Source: Carnobacterium sp. 17-4 (lineage in GTDB: Bacteria; Bacillota; Bacilli; Lactobacillales; Carnobacteriaceae). Taken from it: DNA of 64,000 nt. Both the position numbers and the translations under genes were made by a program. Below the pieces are notes generated by a model. It searched no databases, had not been told where the DNA came from, and worked only from the letters and a program-made list of their open reading frames with translations. The first letter of the stretch is position 1; each line of letters opens with the position of its first letter. The stretch covers positions 1,724,363-1,788,362 of the forward strand of contig NC_015391.1 in the NCBI RefSeq assembly GCF_000195575.1, in the 5' to 3' direction. This document shows positions 8,490 through 17,385 of the stretch, one piece after another.

Positions 8490-9455
8490 TCACCCCTTTT
8501 TCATAGAAGATTTTTTATTCTTGCGGTCTAGTAATTTTGAAATAGTAAATTCTTTTGTTCCTAATAATCCGGATGGTTTAAAAACCATAATGGCTACTAG
8601 TGCAACGGAATAAATAATCATTCTCAACTGCCCAAACGGCTGCAAATAAACATTGAGTATCCCTAATACGATAGCTGCAACAACACTTCCTGTCATACTG
8701 CCTAATCCACCAAAAACAACAATAATCAAAATATCAACAGATTTCATAAATGTAAAATCTGATGGACGGATAACGCTGAAATAAGAAGCATGCAATCCAC
8801 CCGCTATTGCTGCTGAAGCTGCTCCTAAAACAAAAGCAATAATTTTGTATTTAGTTGTATTAATCCCCATTGATTCTGCTGCAATTTCATCTTCACGGAT
8901 AGAAATCGTTGCTCGTCCTGGACTACTTTTAATATAATTTATTAGTATGATCATAGAAATGATAATGAATGCAAATGTGATTTGCCAATTGGCAATAAAG
9001 GGAATCCCGCTTAATCCCGCTGCTCCATTTGTTACTTCATCCATATTTAAAATAACGATTCGGATAATTTCCGCTACACCTAAAGTAGCAATCGCTAGAT
9101 AGTCCCCTTTTAATCTTAAGGTTGGAATACCCACTAATAAGGCTACTATGCTTGCTACTACAATTCCTAATAGAATTCCGCCAATAAGACCAAGTACAGT
9201 AGGGTATTTAATGCTGATGATTCCAGTACAATAAGCACCAATGGCCATAAATCCTGCATGACCCAATGAAAACTGACCAGAAAAACCAATGATCAAATTC
9301 AATCCTGTTGCTAAAATGATATTGATTAAAATAGTCATTAGCGTAATTTCATAAAAAGCATTGATGATTCCCGTAGTGGTCCCTATTTGAATGAGGGTAT
9401 AAATGGCTGCAATAAAAATGAGCCAACCAAGATTTTTTTTATTAAATTGTTTCAT
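8490..9455 (-). CDS. livM: branched-chain amino acid ABC transporter permease LivM
   Basis: 321-residue polytopic membrane protein with about nine to ten hydrophobic segments and the LivM-type coupling region (GDYLAIATLGVAEIIRIVI and SIREDEIAAESMGIN). It forms the permease dimer with LivH. The start is the ATG at 9455, preceded by AGGTGA; a GTG three codons earlier directly abuts the livH stop and is less likely. The basic tail (RKNKKSSMKKG) is cytoplasmic. Confidence 0.94.
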   Translation of the reverse strand: MKQFNKKNLGWLIFIAAIYTLIQIGTTTGIINAFYEITLMTILINIILATGLNLIIGFSGQFSLGHAGFMAIGAYCTGIISIKYPTVLGLIGGILLGIVVASIVALLVGIPTLRLKGDYLAIATLGVAEIIRIVILNMDEVTNGAAGLSGIPFIANWQITFAFIIISMIILINYIKSSPGRATISIREDEIAAESMGINTTKYKIIAFVLGAASAAIAGGLHASYFSVIRPSDFTFMKSVDILIIVVFGGLGSMTGSVVAAIVLGILNVYLQPFGQLRMIIYSVALVAIMVFKPSGLLGTKEFTISKLLDRKNKKSSMKKG

Positions 9456-9464
9456 TTTTATCAC

Positions 9465-10343
9465 CTACACTTTCTCTTTTACATTTTTGCCAAGTAATCC
9501 TGATGGTTTAAAGATAAGAATAATAATTAAAATCAAGTAGACTACAGCATCTTTGATCATTGATCCACCGTATCCACTAACCAATGTTTCGATGATCCCA
9601 ATTGTAAATCCACCGAACATGGCTCCTGGTATGATACCAATTCCTCCTAATACCGCAGCAATAAAAGCTTTTAATCCTGGTGCATATCCCATCATCGGTT
9701 CAATTGAATTGTAATATAATCCCACTAAAACTCCAGCTGCTCCAGCTAATGATGACCCTAGTGCAAAAGTAAACGAAATAACATTATCAACATTGATTCC
9801 CATTAAGCGAGCGGCATCTGCATCTGTACTAACAGCGCGCATAGCTTTTCCCATTTTCGTTTTTTGAACAATGAGCTGTAGTGCTAGCATCAAAATAATC
9901 GTTGTGGAAAAAATCATGATTTGTGTCTGACTAACTTGTAACCCAGCAAATTCATATACTTTATTTTCAATGACTTGCGGAAAAGCTCTTGTTTCTGAAC
10001 CTACCAAGTAAATCATGCCATTTTGTAATAAATAAGACATCCCAATTGCGGTGATCAAAGCAGCAACACGAGTAGCATTGCGCAATGGTTTGTATGCAAT
10101 TCGTTCAATTAAAACACCTAATACAGCACAAAAAATCATAGATACAATCAAGGCTGGTAGAAAACTGAGATTAAAAGAGTTGATTGCTGTATAGCCAACG
10201 AATGCACCAACCATATAAATATCTCCATGAGCAAAGTTAATTAATTTTATAATGCCATAAACCATGGTATATCCTAATGCAATCAAGGCGTAAATGCTTC
10301 CTAAAGAAAGTCCGTTAATCAGTTGTTGTAAAAATGCTTCCAT
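9465..10343 (-). CDS. livH: branched-chain amino acid ABC transporter permease LivH
   Basis: 292-residue membrane permease with the LivH hallmark near the N-terminus (LGSIYALIALGYTMVYGIIKLINFAHGDIYM) and the cytoplasmic coupling loop AVSTDADAARLMGIN. It is the partner of LivM. A clear AAAGAGGTG ribosome site precedes the ATG. A 35-base hairpin separates it from the binding-protein gene upstream, which may lower its expression relative to livK. Confidence 0.95.
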   Translation of the reverse strand: MEAFLQQLINGLSLGSIYALIALGYTMVYGIIKLINFAHGDIYMVGAFVGYTAINSFNLSFLPALIVSMIFCAVLGVLIERIAYKPLRNATRVAALITAIGMSYLLQNGMIYLVGSETRAFPQVIENKVYEFAGLQVSQTQIMIFSTTIILMLALQLIVQKTKMGKAMRAVSTDADAARLMGINVDNVISFTFALGSSLAGAAGVLVGLYYNSIEPMMGYAPGLKAFIAAVLGGIGIIPGAMFGGFTIGIIETLVSGYGGSMIKDAVVYLILIIILIFKPSGLLGKNVKEKV

Positions 10344-10373
10344 AATATGGCACCTCTTTTCATTTTAAATACT

Positions 10374-10408
10374 AAAAGGTGCTAAGCAAAACTCGCTTTG
10401 CACCTTTT
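10374..10408 (-). terminator. intercistronic hairpin between livK and livH (possible attenuator)
   Basis: Arms AAAAGGTGC (10374-10382) and GCACCTTTT (10400-10408) plus an inner AAGC/GCTT pair form a stable hairpin followed on the minus strand by TTTTAG. Such partial terminators commonly let a binding-protein gene be expressed above the downstream permease genes. Confidence 0.6.
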
Positions 10409-10420
10409 AATTTGATTTTT

Positions 10421-11566
10421 TTAGGGTGTAACTTCAGTATTTCCAACTTCGACACCATCTTGTAATTCAATAACTAAAGTTGATTTTACAGGATTATGGT
10501 CTTCGTCAAATGTAAAGGTACCCGTAACACCATCAAATTCACTCATCTCTTCAAGTGCAGTGGTGATTGCTTCTGGAGTTGCTTCTCCAGCTTCTTCAAT
10601 TGCTTGAGCTACAAGGTAAGCCGTATCGTATGCAAGTGCTGCAAACATATCTGGTTCTGCATCGTATTCAGCTTGGTAAGCTTCAATGAATTCTTTTACT
10701 TGAGCATCTTCACTGTTTGGTGAGTAATGAGCTGAATAATAAACATTATCGACATTTTCTGTTCCAGCTAATTCAAGTAATGCTTGATTCCCAAACCCAT
10801 CTGCACCTAATATAGGTTGAGTGATTCCCATTTCACGAGCTTGCTTGATGATCAAACCAGCTTGGTTATAATAACCAGGCAAGTAGATAAAATCAAAATC
10901 AAGATCTTTGATACGAGTTAATATAGCGTTAAAATCGGTATCATCTGCAGTAAAGTTTTCTTCTGCTACGATTTCACCATCAAAAGCACCTTCAAAAGCT
11001 TTTGTTAATCCTAATGCATAGTCGCTTGAGCTATCGCCGATGATCACAGCTTTCTCAGCTCCTAGTTCACTTGTTGCAAATTCTGCTAAAGCGATTCCTT
11101 GAAAAGAATCTTGAAACGATGTGCGGAAAATATTTGGTTGAACTTTGCCACTTTCATCAATCGTCAAACTATCATCTGTACCAGATGGAGTAACTAAACT
11201 AACGCCAGCTCTTGTTACAGCAGGAGTCGACGCTTTAACCGCTCCAGTGGTTGCTGGTCCCACAATTACAACTGATTCATCTTGAGTCGCTAATTTTGTT
11301 GCGATACTAGCAGCTTCGGTATTATCTGATTTTGTATCGTATTCAATTAAATTAATTTTTTTATCTAATACCCCACCATCTTCATTTATCTCTTTAATTG
11401 CTAAGTTTACAGCATTTGCTTCAGCCGTCCCATAAGCTGAGACTTCTCCAGTTTTTTCAAACATCGAACCAATTGTGATTTCGTCTTTGTTACTCCCACT
11501 TCCAGTACCACATGCCGTTGCCAATAACGAAATAGACGCAATCCCCATTACAAATCTTTTTTTCAT
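10421..11566 (-). CDS. livK: branched-chain amino acid ABC transporter substrate-binding lipoprotein
   Basis: 381-residue extracellular binding protein (periplasmic-binding-protein type I, Leu/Ile/Val family). The N-terminus is a lipoprotein signal (MKKRFVMGIASISLLATAC, lipid-anchored Cys at about 19). The mature part shows family motifs such as GEVSAYG, VGPATTGAVKA, and TPSGTDDSLT. The start is the ATG at 11566 with GGGGGAA upstream; the frame extends eight codons further but lacks a site. First gene of the liv operon. Its promoter carries a CodY-like box between -35 and -10, so repression when branched-chain amino acids are plentiful is expected. Confidence 0.94.
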   Translation of the reverse strand: MKKRFVMGIASISLLATACGTGSGSNKDEITIGSMFEKTGEVSAYGTAEANAVNLAIKEINEDGGVLDKKINLIEYDTKSDNTEAASIATKLATQDESVVIVGPATTGAVKASTPAVTRAGVSLVTPSGTDDSLTIDESGKVQPNIFRTSFQDSFQGIALAEFATSELGAEKAVIIGDSSSDYALGLTKAFEGAFDGEIVAEENFTADDTDFNAILTRIKDLDFDFIYLPGYYNQAGLIIKQAREMGITQPILGADGFGNQALLELAGTENVDNVYYSAHYSPNSEDAQVKEFIEAYQAEYDAEPDMFAALAYDTAYLVAQAIEEAGEATPEAITTALEEMSEFDGVTGTFTFDEDHNPVKSTLVIELQDGVEVGNTEVTP

Positions 11567-11667
11567 ATTCTTTTCCCCCAATTTACGCACTTGCGTTAGT
11601 TAATTTAAAAGACCTATTGATGCTTTGTTTTATTAGAATATACTAACAATAAGATGTATTAAGGATT

Positions 11668-11696
11668 AGTATAGAATATTCTGAATATTTAATCAA
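11668..11696 (-). promoter_or_regulatory. livK promoter
   Basis: On the minus strand TTGATT (11691-11696), a 17-base spacer and TATACT (11668-11673), about 100 bases before the livK start. The CodY-like palindrome lies in the spacer. Confidence 0.75.
11675..11689. promoter_or_regulatory. CodY-like operator in the livK promoter
   Basis: AATATTCTGAATATT on the plus strand (AATATTCAGAATATT on minus) differs from the CodY consensus AATTTTCWGAAAATT at two symmetric positions and is an exact palindrome around the centre base. It fills the spacer between -35 and -10, where bound protein would block RNA polymerase. CodY control of branched-chain amino acid uptake is established in related bacteria. 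Confidence 0.7.
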
Positions 11697-11911
11697 TAGA
11701 AATTTAAACTATTTTTTTATTTATAGTTTATCCTCAGATTGAACGGTTTAATCTAATGATAAAAACCTACTATCAAAAGGTTCTGTACAATATCATACAA
11801 TTAATTAAACTAACATCGTAGTGGTATCCATTATTTCATAATAAGAAGAATCCTTCTTACTATGAAATAATCGTTTGGACAGTACTGACGTATAACTAAA
11901 AAAAATACAAT

Positions 11912-11978
11912 AAAAAAAACCACAAGTGCTCCAGAAAAGACTAGAAATCTCATCTTTTTTGAGTTGCTTGTGGTTTCT
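11912..11978 (-). terminator. terminator downstream of the aromatic acid exporter-family gene
   Basis: Arms AAACCACAAG (11917-11926) and CTTGTGGTTT (11967-11976) enclose a long loop; on the minus strand the stem is followed by a run of eight T. It ends the transcript of the gene at 12021-12980. The interval 11697-11911, between this terminator and the livK promoter, shows nothing recognisable. Confidence 0.75.
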
Positions 11979-12020
11979 TAAGTTAGTAAGTTAACTAAAA
12001 AGAGGTAAGCATCTGATTAC

Positions 12021-12980
12021 TCACTTTTTTTGTTGTTCAAAAAATTGCTTTTTGATTTGGATAAACCGTGTAAAATCATTTAAAAGAATAAATAGAGCTG
12101 CGCGATTCTCAAACTCTTCTCTTGTTGAAGGCAAATCGCTATTTCTAAAATCATTTAACATAGATTGAATATCTTTCGTTAAATCTACTACTGGATTGCT
12201 TTCATGCAACTGGTTAGCGGTTTGATGAAACAAACTCGCTAAGATCATATTTTGCTTTGTTGGTAAAGAACAGACACTTAGATCTATCGACATTTCTGCT
12301 AATACTTTAACTTGCTGTTGACGCATGTCAAAGTACTGAATCATATAATCCTCATTTTGACTGAACAACTGGTTATTGGACTCTGTATAAGCCATTTTTT
12401 CTGCTTCTTTTAATTCCTTGTGAAGTTCTTTTAATAAAAGTTCTACTTTTTCATTGGTGTGGCCTTCTCTTAATATCACATCAAAACTCATTAAAACTTG
12501 CTTCATCTTTTCTTCAATTTCATCTCTTAACTGCATTAATTGAGTTTCTTTTGAAGGCATATACAAATTAAATACGATAGCGATTCCTGCCCCTATAAGC
12601 ATCAATGACAACTCATTTGTAAGCCATCCAATAGAGGTACTTTGTTCCAGTAATAAATGAGAAACAAGTACAGAACACGGAGCGATCCCTACCTCTACCT
12701 TGAACTTATAAGCTAAAGGGATATAGATTAGGAGATACAATCCAAATACAATAGTGCTGAAGCCAAGTAATTGAAAAAGTATTGTTGCTACGCCTAATGC
12801 TAAAACCGTAGATCCTACTCGTTGAAGAGCAGTAGTAACAGATGATTTCTTTGTATCTAATACACTTAAAATTGCTACAACTCCGGCTGACACACTATAT
12901 TCTAGTTGAAATGCCTGAGCTATCAAAATCGCAATTGTCGTTGCTAACGCTATTTTTATTGCTCGTAAAGAGACGGTCAT
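12021..12980 (-). CDS. aromatic acid exporter family protein (ArAE/FUSC type)
   Basis: 319-residue protein. The N-terminal half (about 1-140) has five to six hydrophobic helices in the arrangement of ArAE_1 (DUF939) proteins, starting TVSLRAIKIALATTIAILIAQ. The C-terminal half is soluble and helical, the ArAE_C-like part. The family is thought to export aromatic carboxylates or related stress compounds; the substrate here is unknown. AAAGGAGTG lies upstream of the ATG. A shorter relative is transcribed divergently from the other side of the 160-base gap. Confidence 0.8.
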   Translation of the reverse strand: MTVSLRAIKIALATTIAILIAQAFQLEYSVSAGVVAILSVLDTKKSSVTTALQRVGSTVLALGVATILFQLLGFSTIVFGLYLLIYIPLAYKFKVEVGIAPCSVLVSHLLLEQSTSIGWLTNELSLMLIGAGIAIVFNLYMPSKETQLMQLRDEIEEKMKQVLMSFDVILREGHTNEKVELLLKELHKELKEAEKMAYTESNNQLFSQNEDYMIQYFDMRQQQVKVLAEMSIDLSVCSLPTKQNMILASLFHQTANQLHESNPVVDLTKDIQSMLNDFRNSDLPSTREEFENRAALFILLNDFTRFIQIKKQFFEQQKK

Positions 12981-13137
12981 GCTGACACTCCTTTAATATA
13001 AAATCTACTTCCATCTTACCTCAATTATTTAAAATCTAAAAATTTATCTTTGTATTTCATTCGTTTATCCTTATTATTAATAGTATACTGCCCTGATAGA
13101 TTAATATAATAATTTTTAAAGGAAGCGATGGATACAG

Positions 13138-13641
13138 ATGAAGATTGGCAATTATCGATTAGGTATGCGTACATTGAAAACAGGTTTAGCTGTTGCAATA
13201 TGCATTCTTTTATTTCATTTACTTGATAGAGAACCTCCAATGATTGCTGCATTAGCAGCTGTTTTTGGTTTACGAGAAGATTGGCAAACCAGTTTAAAAT
13301 TTGGAAAAACTAGAATTTTCGGGAATTCTATTGGAGCTATTTTTGCTGCATGTTTAGTCTTGTTGCACCAATTGATTGGATGGCAATTTTTTATTGAGTT
13401 GATTGGTGTTCCACTTGGTGTTATGTTGATTATTGTATTCTGCGATCGCATAAATTACAATGCTGGAATCGTAGGAGCAAGTGCTGCATTTCTAATTATA
13501 TACTTTAGTATACCAACTAACGAAACTGTTTTGTATGCTCTAGCAAGGGTCTTAGATACTTTTATTGGAACTTTTATTGCTATTTTAGTTAATCGTCTAA
13601 TACCTGGCGGACCTAAGCCAACTGATAAATTACAGACTTAA
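13138..13641 (+). CDS. short aromatic acid exporter family protein (membrane part only)
   Basis: 167 residues, homologous in pattern to the N-terminal membrane half of ArAE/FUSC proteins (RLGMRTLKTGLAVAICILLF, REDWQTSLKFGKTRIFGNSIGA, ARVLDTFIGTFIAILVNRLIPG). It has about five membrane helices and no soluble C-terminal domain. Stand-alone short members exist in Firmicutes, so it need not be truncated. AAAGGAAG is 12 bases upstream of the ATG, a rather long spacing. It is divergent from the long paralogue at 12021-12980; the two may form a functional pair, but this is only context. Confidence 0.75.
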   Translation: MKIGNYRLGMRTLKTGLAVAICILLFHLLDREPPMIAALAAVFGLREDWQTSLKFGKTRIFGNSIGAIFAACLVLLHQLIGWQFFIELIGVPLGVMLIIVFCDRINYNAGIVGASAAFLIIYFSIPTNETVLYALARVLDTFIGTFIAILVNRLIPGGPKPTDKLQT

Positions 13642-13675
13642 ACACTTAGCATATCTTAAAGCGTAACACCTAAAT

Positions 13676-13735
13676 AAAATAAGCTAGATAGGATTGGGAT
13701 ATTAACTACCAAATCCTGTCTAGCTTATTTTTTAC
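13676..13735 (+). terminator. terminator of the short ArAE gene
   Basis: Inverted repeat with arms at 13676-13695 and 13712-13731 (one mismatch), loop TGGGATATTAACTACC-like, followed by a T-rich stretch on the plus strand. Confidence 0.8.
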
Positions 13736-13805
13736 TTTCATTTGTTAACGGGACAAACTATAGCTGAGCTTCGACAAGTTTGTCTCAATGCGTGTCTTTC
13801 AGAGT

Positions 13806-13908
13806 TTCTCCGCATCCTTTTAGTTTAGTTTTGCACACCAGACTTTCGGAAAAAACATAATTCTTACAGGGTTGAAGCATCCCTTACAGAATTCTTTGTT
13901 TTTCTGTC
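13806..13908. repeat. dispersed intergenic hairpin repeat, copy A
   Basis: About 103 bases, closely matching 23527-23629. It starts TCTCCGCATCCTTTTAGTT, continues through CGGAAAAAACATAATTCTT and a hairpin (AATTCT...AGAATT with an inner AGGG/CCCT pair) and ends CTTTGTTTTTC. It lies between the ArAE terminator and the end of the ABC permease gene, and is followed by a related hairpin unit. Confidence 0.75.
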
Positions 13909-13919
13909 AAGCCTGAGCG

Positions 13920-14056
13920 GTGTGCTACACATCCTGTCTTAGTTGAGCTGCGAAACCCAGTCACTTTGTAAAAAAGATAAATCACGCCGAAGATGAAACA
14001 TCTTCTCTGTGATTTCCTGTTTTTACTTCGTGTCTTTCGGGGTCGCTCCGCATCTT
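13920..14056. repeat. diverged second unit of the hairpin repeat after the ABC permease gene
   Basis: Same architecture as the neighbouring repeat but with different stem sequence: AAAAAAGATAAATCAC, inner GAAGATG-AAA-CATCTTC, then GTGATTT and a TGTTTTT run, closed by GCTCCGCATC directly next to the stop codon of the permease gene (14061). The stem changes look compensatory. On the minus strand the hairpin is followed by a T-run, so it may also terminate the ABC operon. Confidence 0.55.
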
Positions 14057-14060
14057 GATT

Positions 14061-17000
14061 TTAATCTACTGATTTTAGGGCTTCGATCATATCGACTTTT
14101 TTGAGTTTGTAATGCATCGCAATCATAACGATTCCGGAGAAAATTAGAGTAATGATCCCTGAGTAAAGATAACTCAGTGGTTGAATGGTTGGACTAAACA
14201 TTAAGAGATCGACTTCTGCAGTATCTAATACAAAACTGTGTAGCAAAACTCCTAAAAATGAGCCAACAACAATTCCCATTAAAGTAAGAATAATATTTTC
14301 ACGATAAATATACATGGTAACTTCTTTATCGAAGAATCCTAATACTTTGATGGTCGATAATTCTCGCTCGCGTTCAGAAACGTTGATATTGGTTAGGTTG
14401 TACAACACTACGAAAGCCAATAAGCCAGCTGAAATAATCAATACCAGTGTAACGATTCCTAAACTACCCATTGTTTCTTCAAATGATTTACTAACGTCAT
14501 TAACAAAATTAACCGATAATACACTTGGCTGCTCAGTTAGAGAAGAACCTAAAGCTTCTTCATCGATGTTTCCTTCATTGTAATTTAATAGTTCTGTTGT
14601 ATACTCTGGTGATTTTCCAAAAGTAGTTTCAAAATAATCTTTATTCATGTATACATAATGACCAGTGTAGTTTTCGACAATTTCATTTATAACGACTTCT
14701 ACTTCATTATTGTCTGAATCAGTTAAAGTCAAGGTGTCCCCTTTTTCGACGCCTATTAAATCAGCTAACTTTTCACTGATAATAGTACCTTCTTCAGGTA
14801 AGGAATATGTTTGACCAGAAGAACGGTCATTTAGGAGAACATAGTTTTCAAAGTTTTCAGTCGTTTCTGGTACAAATACCGTTACGGTTTGTGTATTGAC
14901 CCCTTCCACATCCACTGTATAACTTTCTTGACTAACTTTTAAAGATTCTTGAACAGCAGGTTGTTTTGCTAATTCTTCATCATATTTAGCTTTTTCAGCG
15001 TCACTCGTATCCGTATTTAAGGCAACAATTGCATCATATTTCATAATCTTGCCATATTGAAGACCAGCTACATCTGAAATTGAATCTGATATACCAAATC
15101 CAGTTAAAATTAATGCCGTACATCCCGCGACTCCAAGAACCGTCATCAACATGCGTTGTTTGTATCGGAAAAGATTCCGAGCGGTTACTTTCTGGATAAA
15201 ACCAAGTTTGGACCAAATGAATGGCATGCGTTCTAACAAAATTCGTTTCCCTACTTTAGGTGCTTTGGGGCGCATAAGCGTAGATGGTGTACTCTGTAAA
15301 GCTACTCTTACTGCAAGATACGCGGACATCACTGTACATAGTAATGCTACTGCAAAGGAAATTACTCCATAACTGATGTAATACGTTATTCTAACAGGTG
15401 GCAAATTGTACATTGATCCATAAGCATTAAAGATGACATTAGGGAATAATTGATACCCAATAGCTAAACCAATAATTGTTCCCAGAATACTGGCAACTGA
15501 GGCGTAAACTAAAAACTTCTTAGAAATATCCAAATTTGAATACCCTAGTGCTTTTAAGGTTCCTATTTGTAATCGTTCTTCTTCTACCATACGAGTCATA
15601 GTGGTTAAACAAACAAGTGCAGCAATTAGGAAAAAGAAGACTGGAAATACTTGTGCAATTGCTGAGATGCGGTCTGCATTGTCGCTAAACTCGCTATATC
15701 CTGGATTTGTTGAGCGATCTAGTACATAATATTCAGGCATCTCTAATTCTTCCAATTCTTTTTTAGCATCTGCTAGCTCTGCTTCGCCATCTGAAATTTT
15801 CTTTTCAGCATCTGCTGACTCTTGTTCAAATTCAGCTAATGCAGTTTCATAATCAGCTCTTCCGGATTCTAACTTTTCAAGAGCTGTAGCTAATTCAGCC
15901 TGGCCGTTCGCTTTTTCTTGATTTAATTGCTCTTGAGCATCTGCTAGCTGGGCTTCCCCATTAGCAAGCGTTGTTTTTGCAGCTTCGATATCAGCTAAAC
16001 CTTGAGCCACGCTTTGTTCATTGGCTATAAGTTCTGCTTCTGCTGCATTTAATTGTGCTCTATTTTCTTCAAAAGTTGCTGCCACTCCATCTACTGCATC
16101 TGAAACTGTGCTACCTGGAACAATACCAGCAAAATAACCTGTAAAGGCTTCTCCAAGTGAAGGATCAACAGCACTTGCTGCTTGAGTGATGCTCGTTTGA
16201 TTTTCAAGCGGCACACTTTCAATTGGGACAGCTAAGATAGCTCTGGCATTGTCAACAAATGCTTCACCGTTAGCTAAAGACTCTTCTGCTGCTGCCTTTT
16301 CTGACTCAAAATTAGCCCGAGCTTCAACGAGCTGTGCTTGAGCTGTTTGCAAGTTCGCTTCATTTGTAGCTAATTCTTCTTTTCCAGTTTCTAGCTCTTG
16401 ACGCTTTTGATCAATAGTAGCTTGAGCATTAGCAGTTTGAGTTTCTAAAGCAGCTAACCCTTGGTTGTAATCTGCTTGACCTTGATCCAATGTAGCTTTG
16501 GCATCTTCTAACTGTTTTTGACCATCAGCTAATTGTTTTTTAGCATCATCAATTTTAGCTTGACCCTCATCGATTTCAATTTTTGCTTCTGAACGAATTT
16601 CAGCTAATCGTTCTTCAGGTCTTTTTTCAACCAGTTTTTCGATTTGCTCTATTTGTTCCTCAACATTATCCTCATACTCTGCTGAATAAGAAATAAGTGA
16701 ATCATTTTGTTCAAAGGATAAGTACGCTTCAGTATAAAATTCTGATGTGAAATCTTCTTCAGGAATAATAGCAAATCCATCTACTGTTCCTTTACCAACC
16801 GTACTTGGTCCTCTTGAAGAATTTTCAATGTATTGTGGTGTGTCCACAAAACCAACCACTTCAAATGTTGTCGTTGCAAAGGTATCTTCTAAATTGGTGT
16901 CTTCACTTTCTGATGAAAGAGTAACTGTATCACCGATAGTGTAAGCATCCGTCATTTTGCTGTTGTTATCTAAAGCAATTTCACCAGTTTTTTCTGGCAA

Positions 17001-17372
17001 ACGACCTGAGGCTACAACATAGTTATTTTGGACAACTTTTTCATTTAAAGGATAAGACATGATTTTAGTAACCAAACTGCTATCCTTTAAAATCACATCT
17101 TGACTGTAGCTCATGGTTACATCTGCGCCTTCAATGCTTTCTAATAGTGTTTTGTCATCATCATTAAGTCCGTAAGTGGATAACACTTTGGAATCCATTA
17201 GATTTGTCTCTTTATAATAATGATCCGCGGTATCGATCATATCCGGTCCGGTTGCTTTAATACCAGCAAAAAAAGCTACTCCTAGTGTAATAATTGCAAA
17301 GATAGATAAAAATCGTGTTTTCGATTTTCCCATCTCTTTAAATATATCTTTCCACAGTGCTTTCTTCTTCAA
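14061..17372 (-). CDS. large FtsX/MacB-like ABC transporter permease with extracellular coiled coil
   Basis: 1103-residue permease. One N-terminal membrane helix (about 17-40), a large extracellular part with an alanine/glutamate/glutamine-rich coiled coil (about 245-545, many heptads with AxLxxAxxxL), a first FtsX block (about 575-720), another single helix (about 765-790), a second extracellular region, and a second FtsX block of three helices at the C-terminus. It works with the ATPase encoded just upstream. Such transporters act as mechanotransmitters or exporters for peptides or envelope compounds; substrate unknown. The start codon is TTG at 17372 with GGGGTGGAG upstream. The gap to the ATPase gene is 13 bases. 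Confidence 0.85.
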   Translation of the reverse strand: MKKKALWKDIFKEMGKSKTRFLSIFAIITLGVAFFAGIKATGPDMIDTADHYYKETNLMDSKVLSTYGLNDDDKTLLESIEGADVTMSYSQDVILKDSSLVTKIMSYPLNEKVVQNNYVVASGRLPEKTGEIALDNNSKMTDAYTIGDTVTLSSESEDTNLEDTFATTTFEVVGFVDTPQYIENSSRGPSTVGKGTVDGFAIIPEEDFTSEFYTEAYLSFEQNDSLISYSAEYEDNVEEQIEQIEKLVEKRPEERLAEIRSEAKIEIDEGQAKIDDAKKQLADGQKQLEDAKATLDQGQADYNQGLAALETQTANAQATIDQKRQELETGKEELATNEANLQTAQAQLVEARANFESEKAAAEESLANGEAFVDNARAILAVPIESVPLENQTSITQAASAVDPSLGEAFTGYFAGIVPGSTVSDAVDGVAATFEENRAQLNAAEAELIANEQSVAQGLADIEAAKTTLANGEAQLADAQEQLNQEKANGQAELATALEKLESGRADYETALAEFEQESADAEKKISDGEAELADAKKELEELEMPEYYVLDRSTNPGYSEFSDNADRISAIAQVFPVFFFLIAALVCLTTMTRMVEEERLQIGTLKALGYSNLDISKKFLVYASVASILGTIIGLAIGYQLFPNVIFNAYGSMYNLPPVRITYYISYGVISFAVALLCTVMSAYLAVRVALQSTPSTLMRPKAPKVGKRILLERMPFIWSKLGFIQKVTARNLFRYKQRMLMTVLGVAGCTALILTGFGISDSISDVAGLQYGKIMKYDAIVALNTDTSDAEKAKYDEELAKQPAVQESLKVSQESYTVDVEGVNTQTVTVFVPETTENFENYVLLNDRSSGQTYSLPEEGTIISEKLADLIGVEKGDTLTLTDSDNNEVEVVINEIVENYTGHYVYMNKDYFETTFGKSPEYTTELLNYNEGNIDEEALGSSLTEQPSVLSVNFVNDVSKSFEETMGSLGIVTLVLIISAGLLAFVVLYNLTNINVSERERELSTIKVLGFFDKEVTMYIYRENIILTLMGIVVGSFLGVLLHSFVLDTAEVDLLMFSPTIQPLSYLYSGIITLIFSGIVMIAMHYKLKKVDMIEALKSVD

Positions 17373-17385
17373 TTTTCTCCACCCC

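Noticed and set aside
13025-13252. Minus-strand 75-codon frame across the ArAE intergenic gap
   Set aside because: Overlaps the start of the plus-strand ArAE gene, no ribosome site, no family features.
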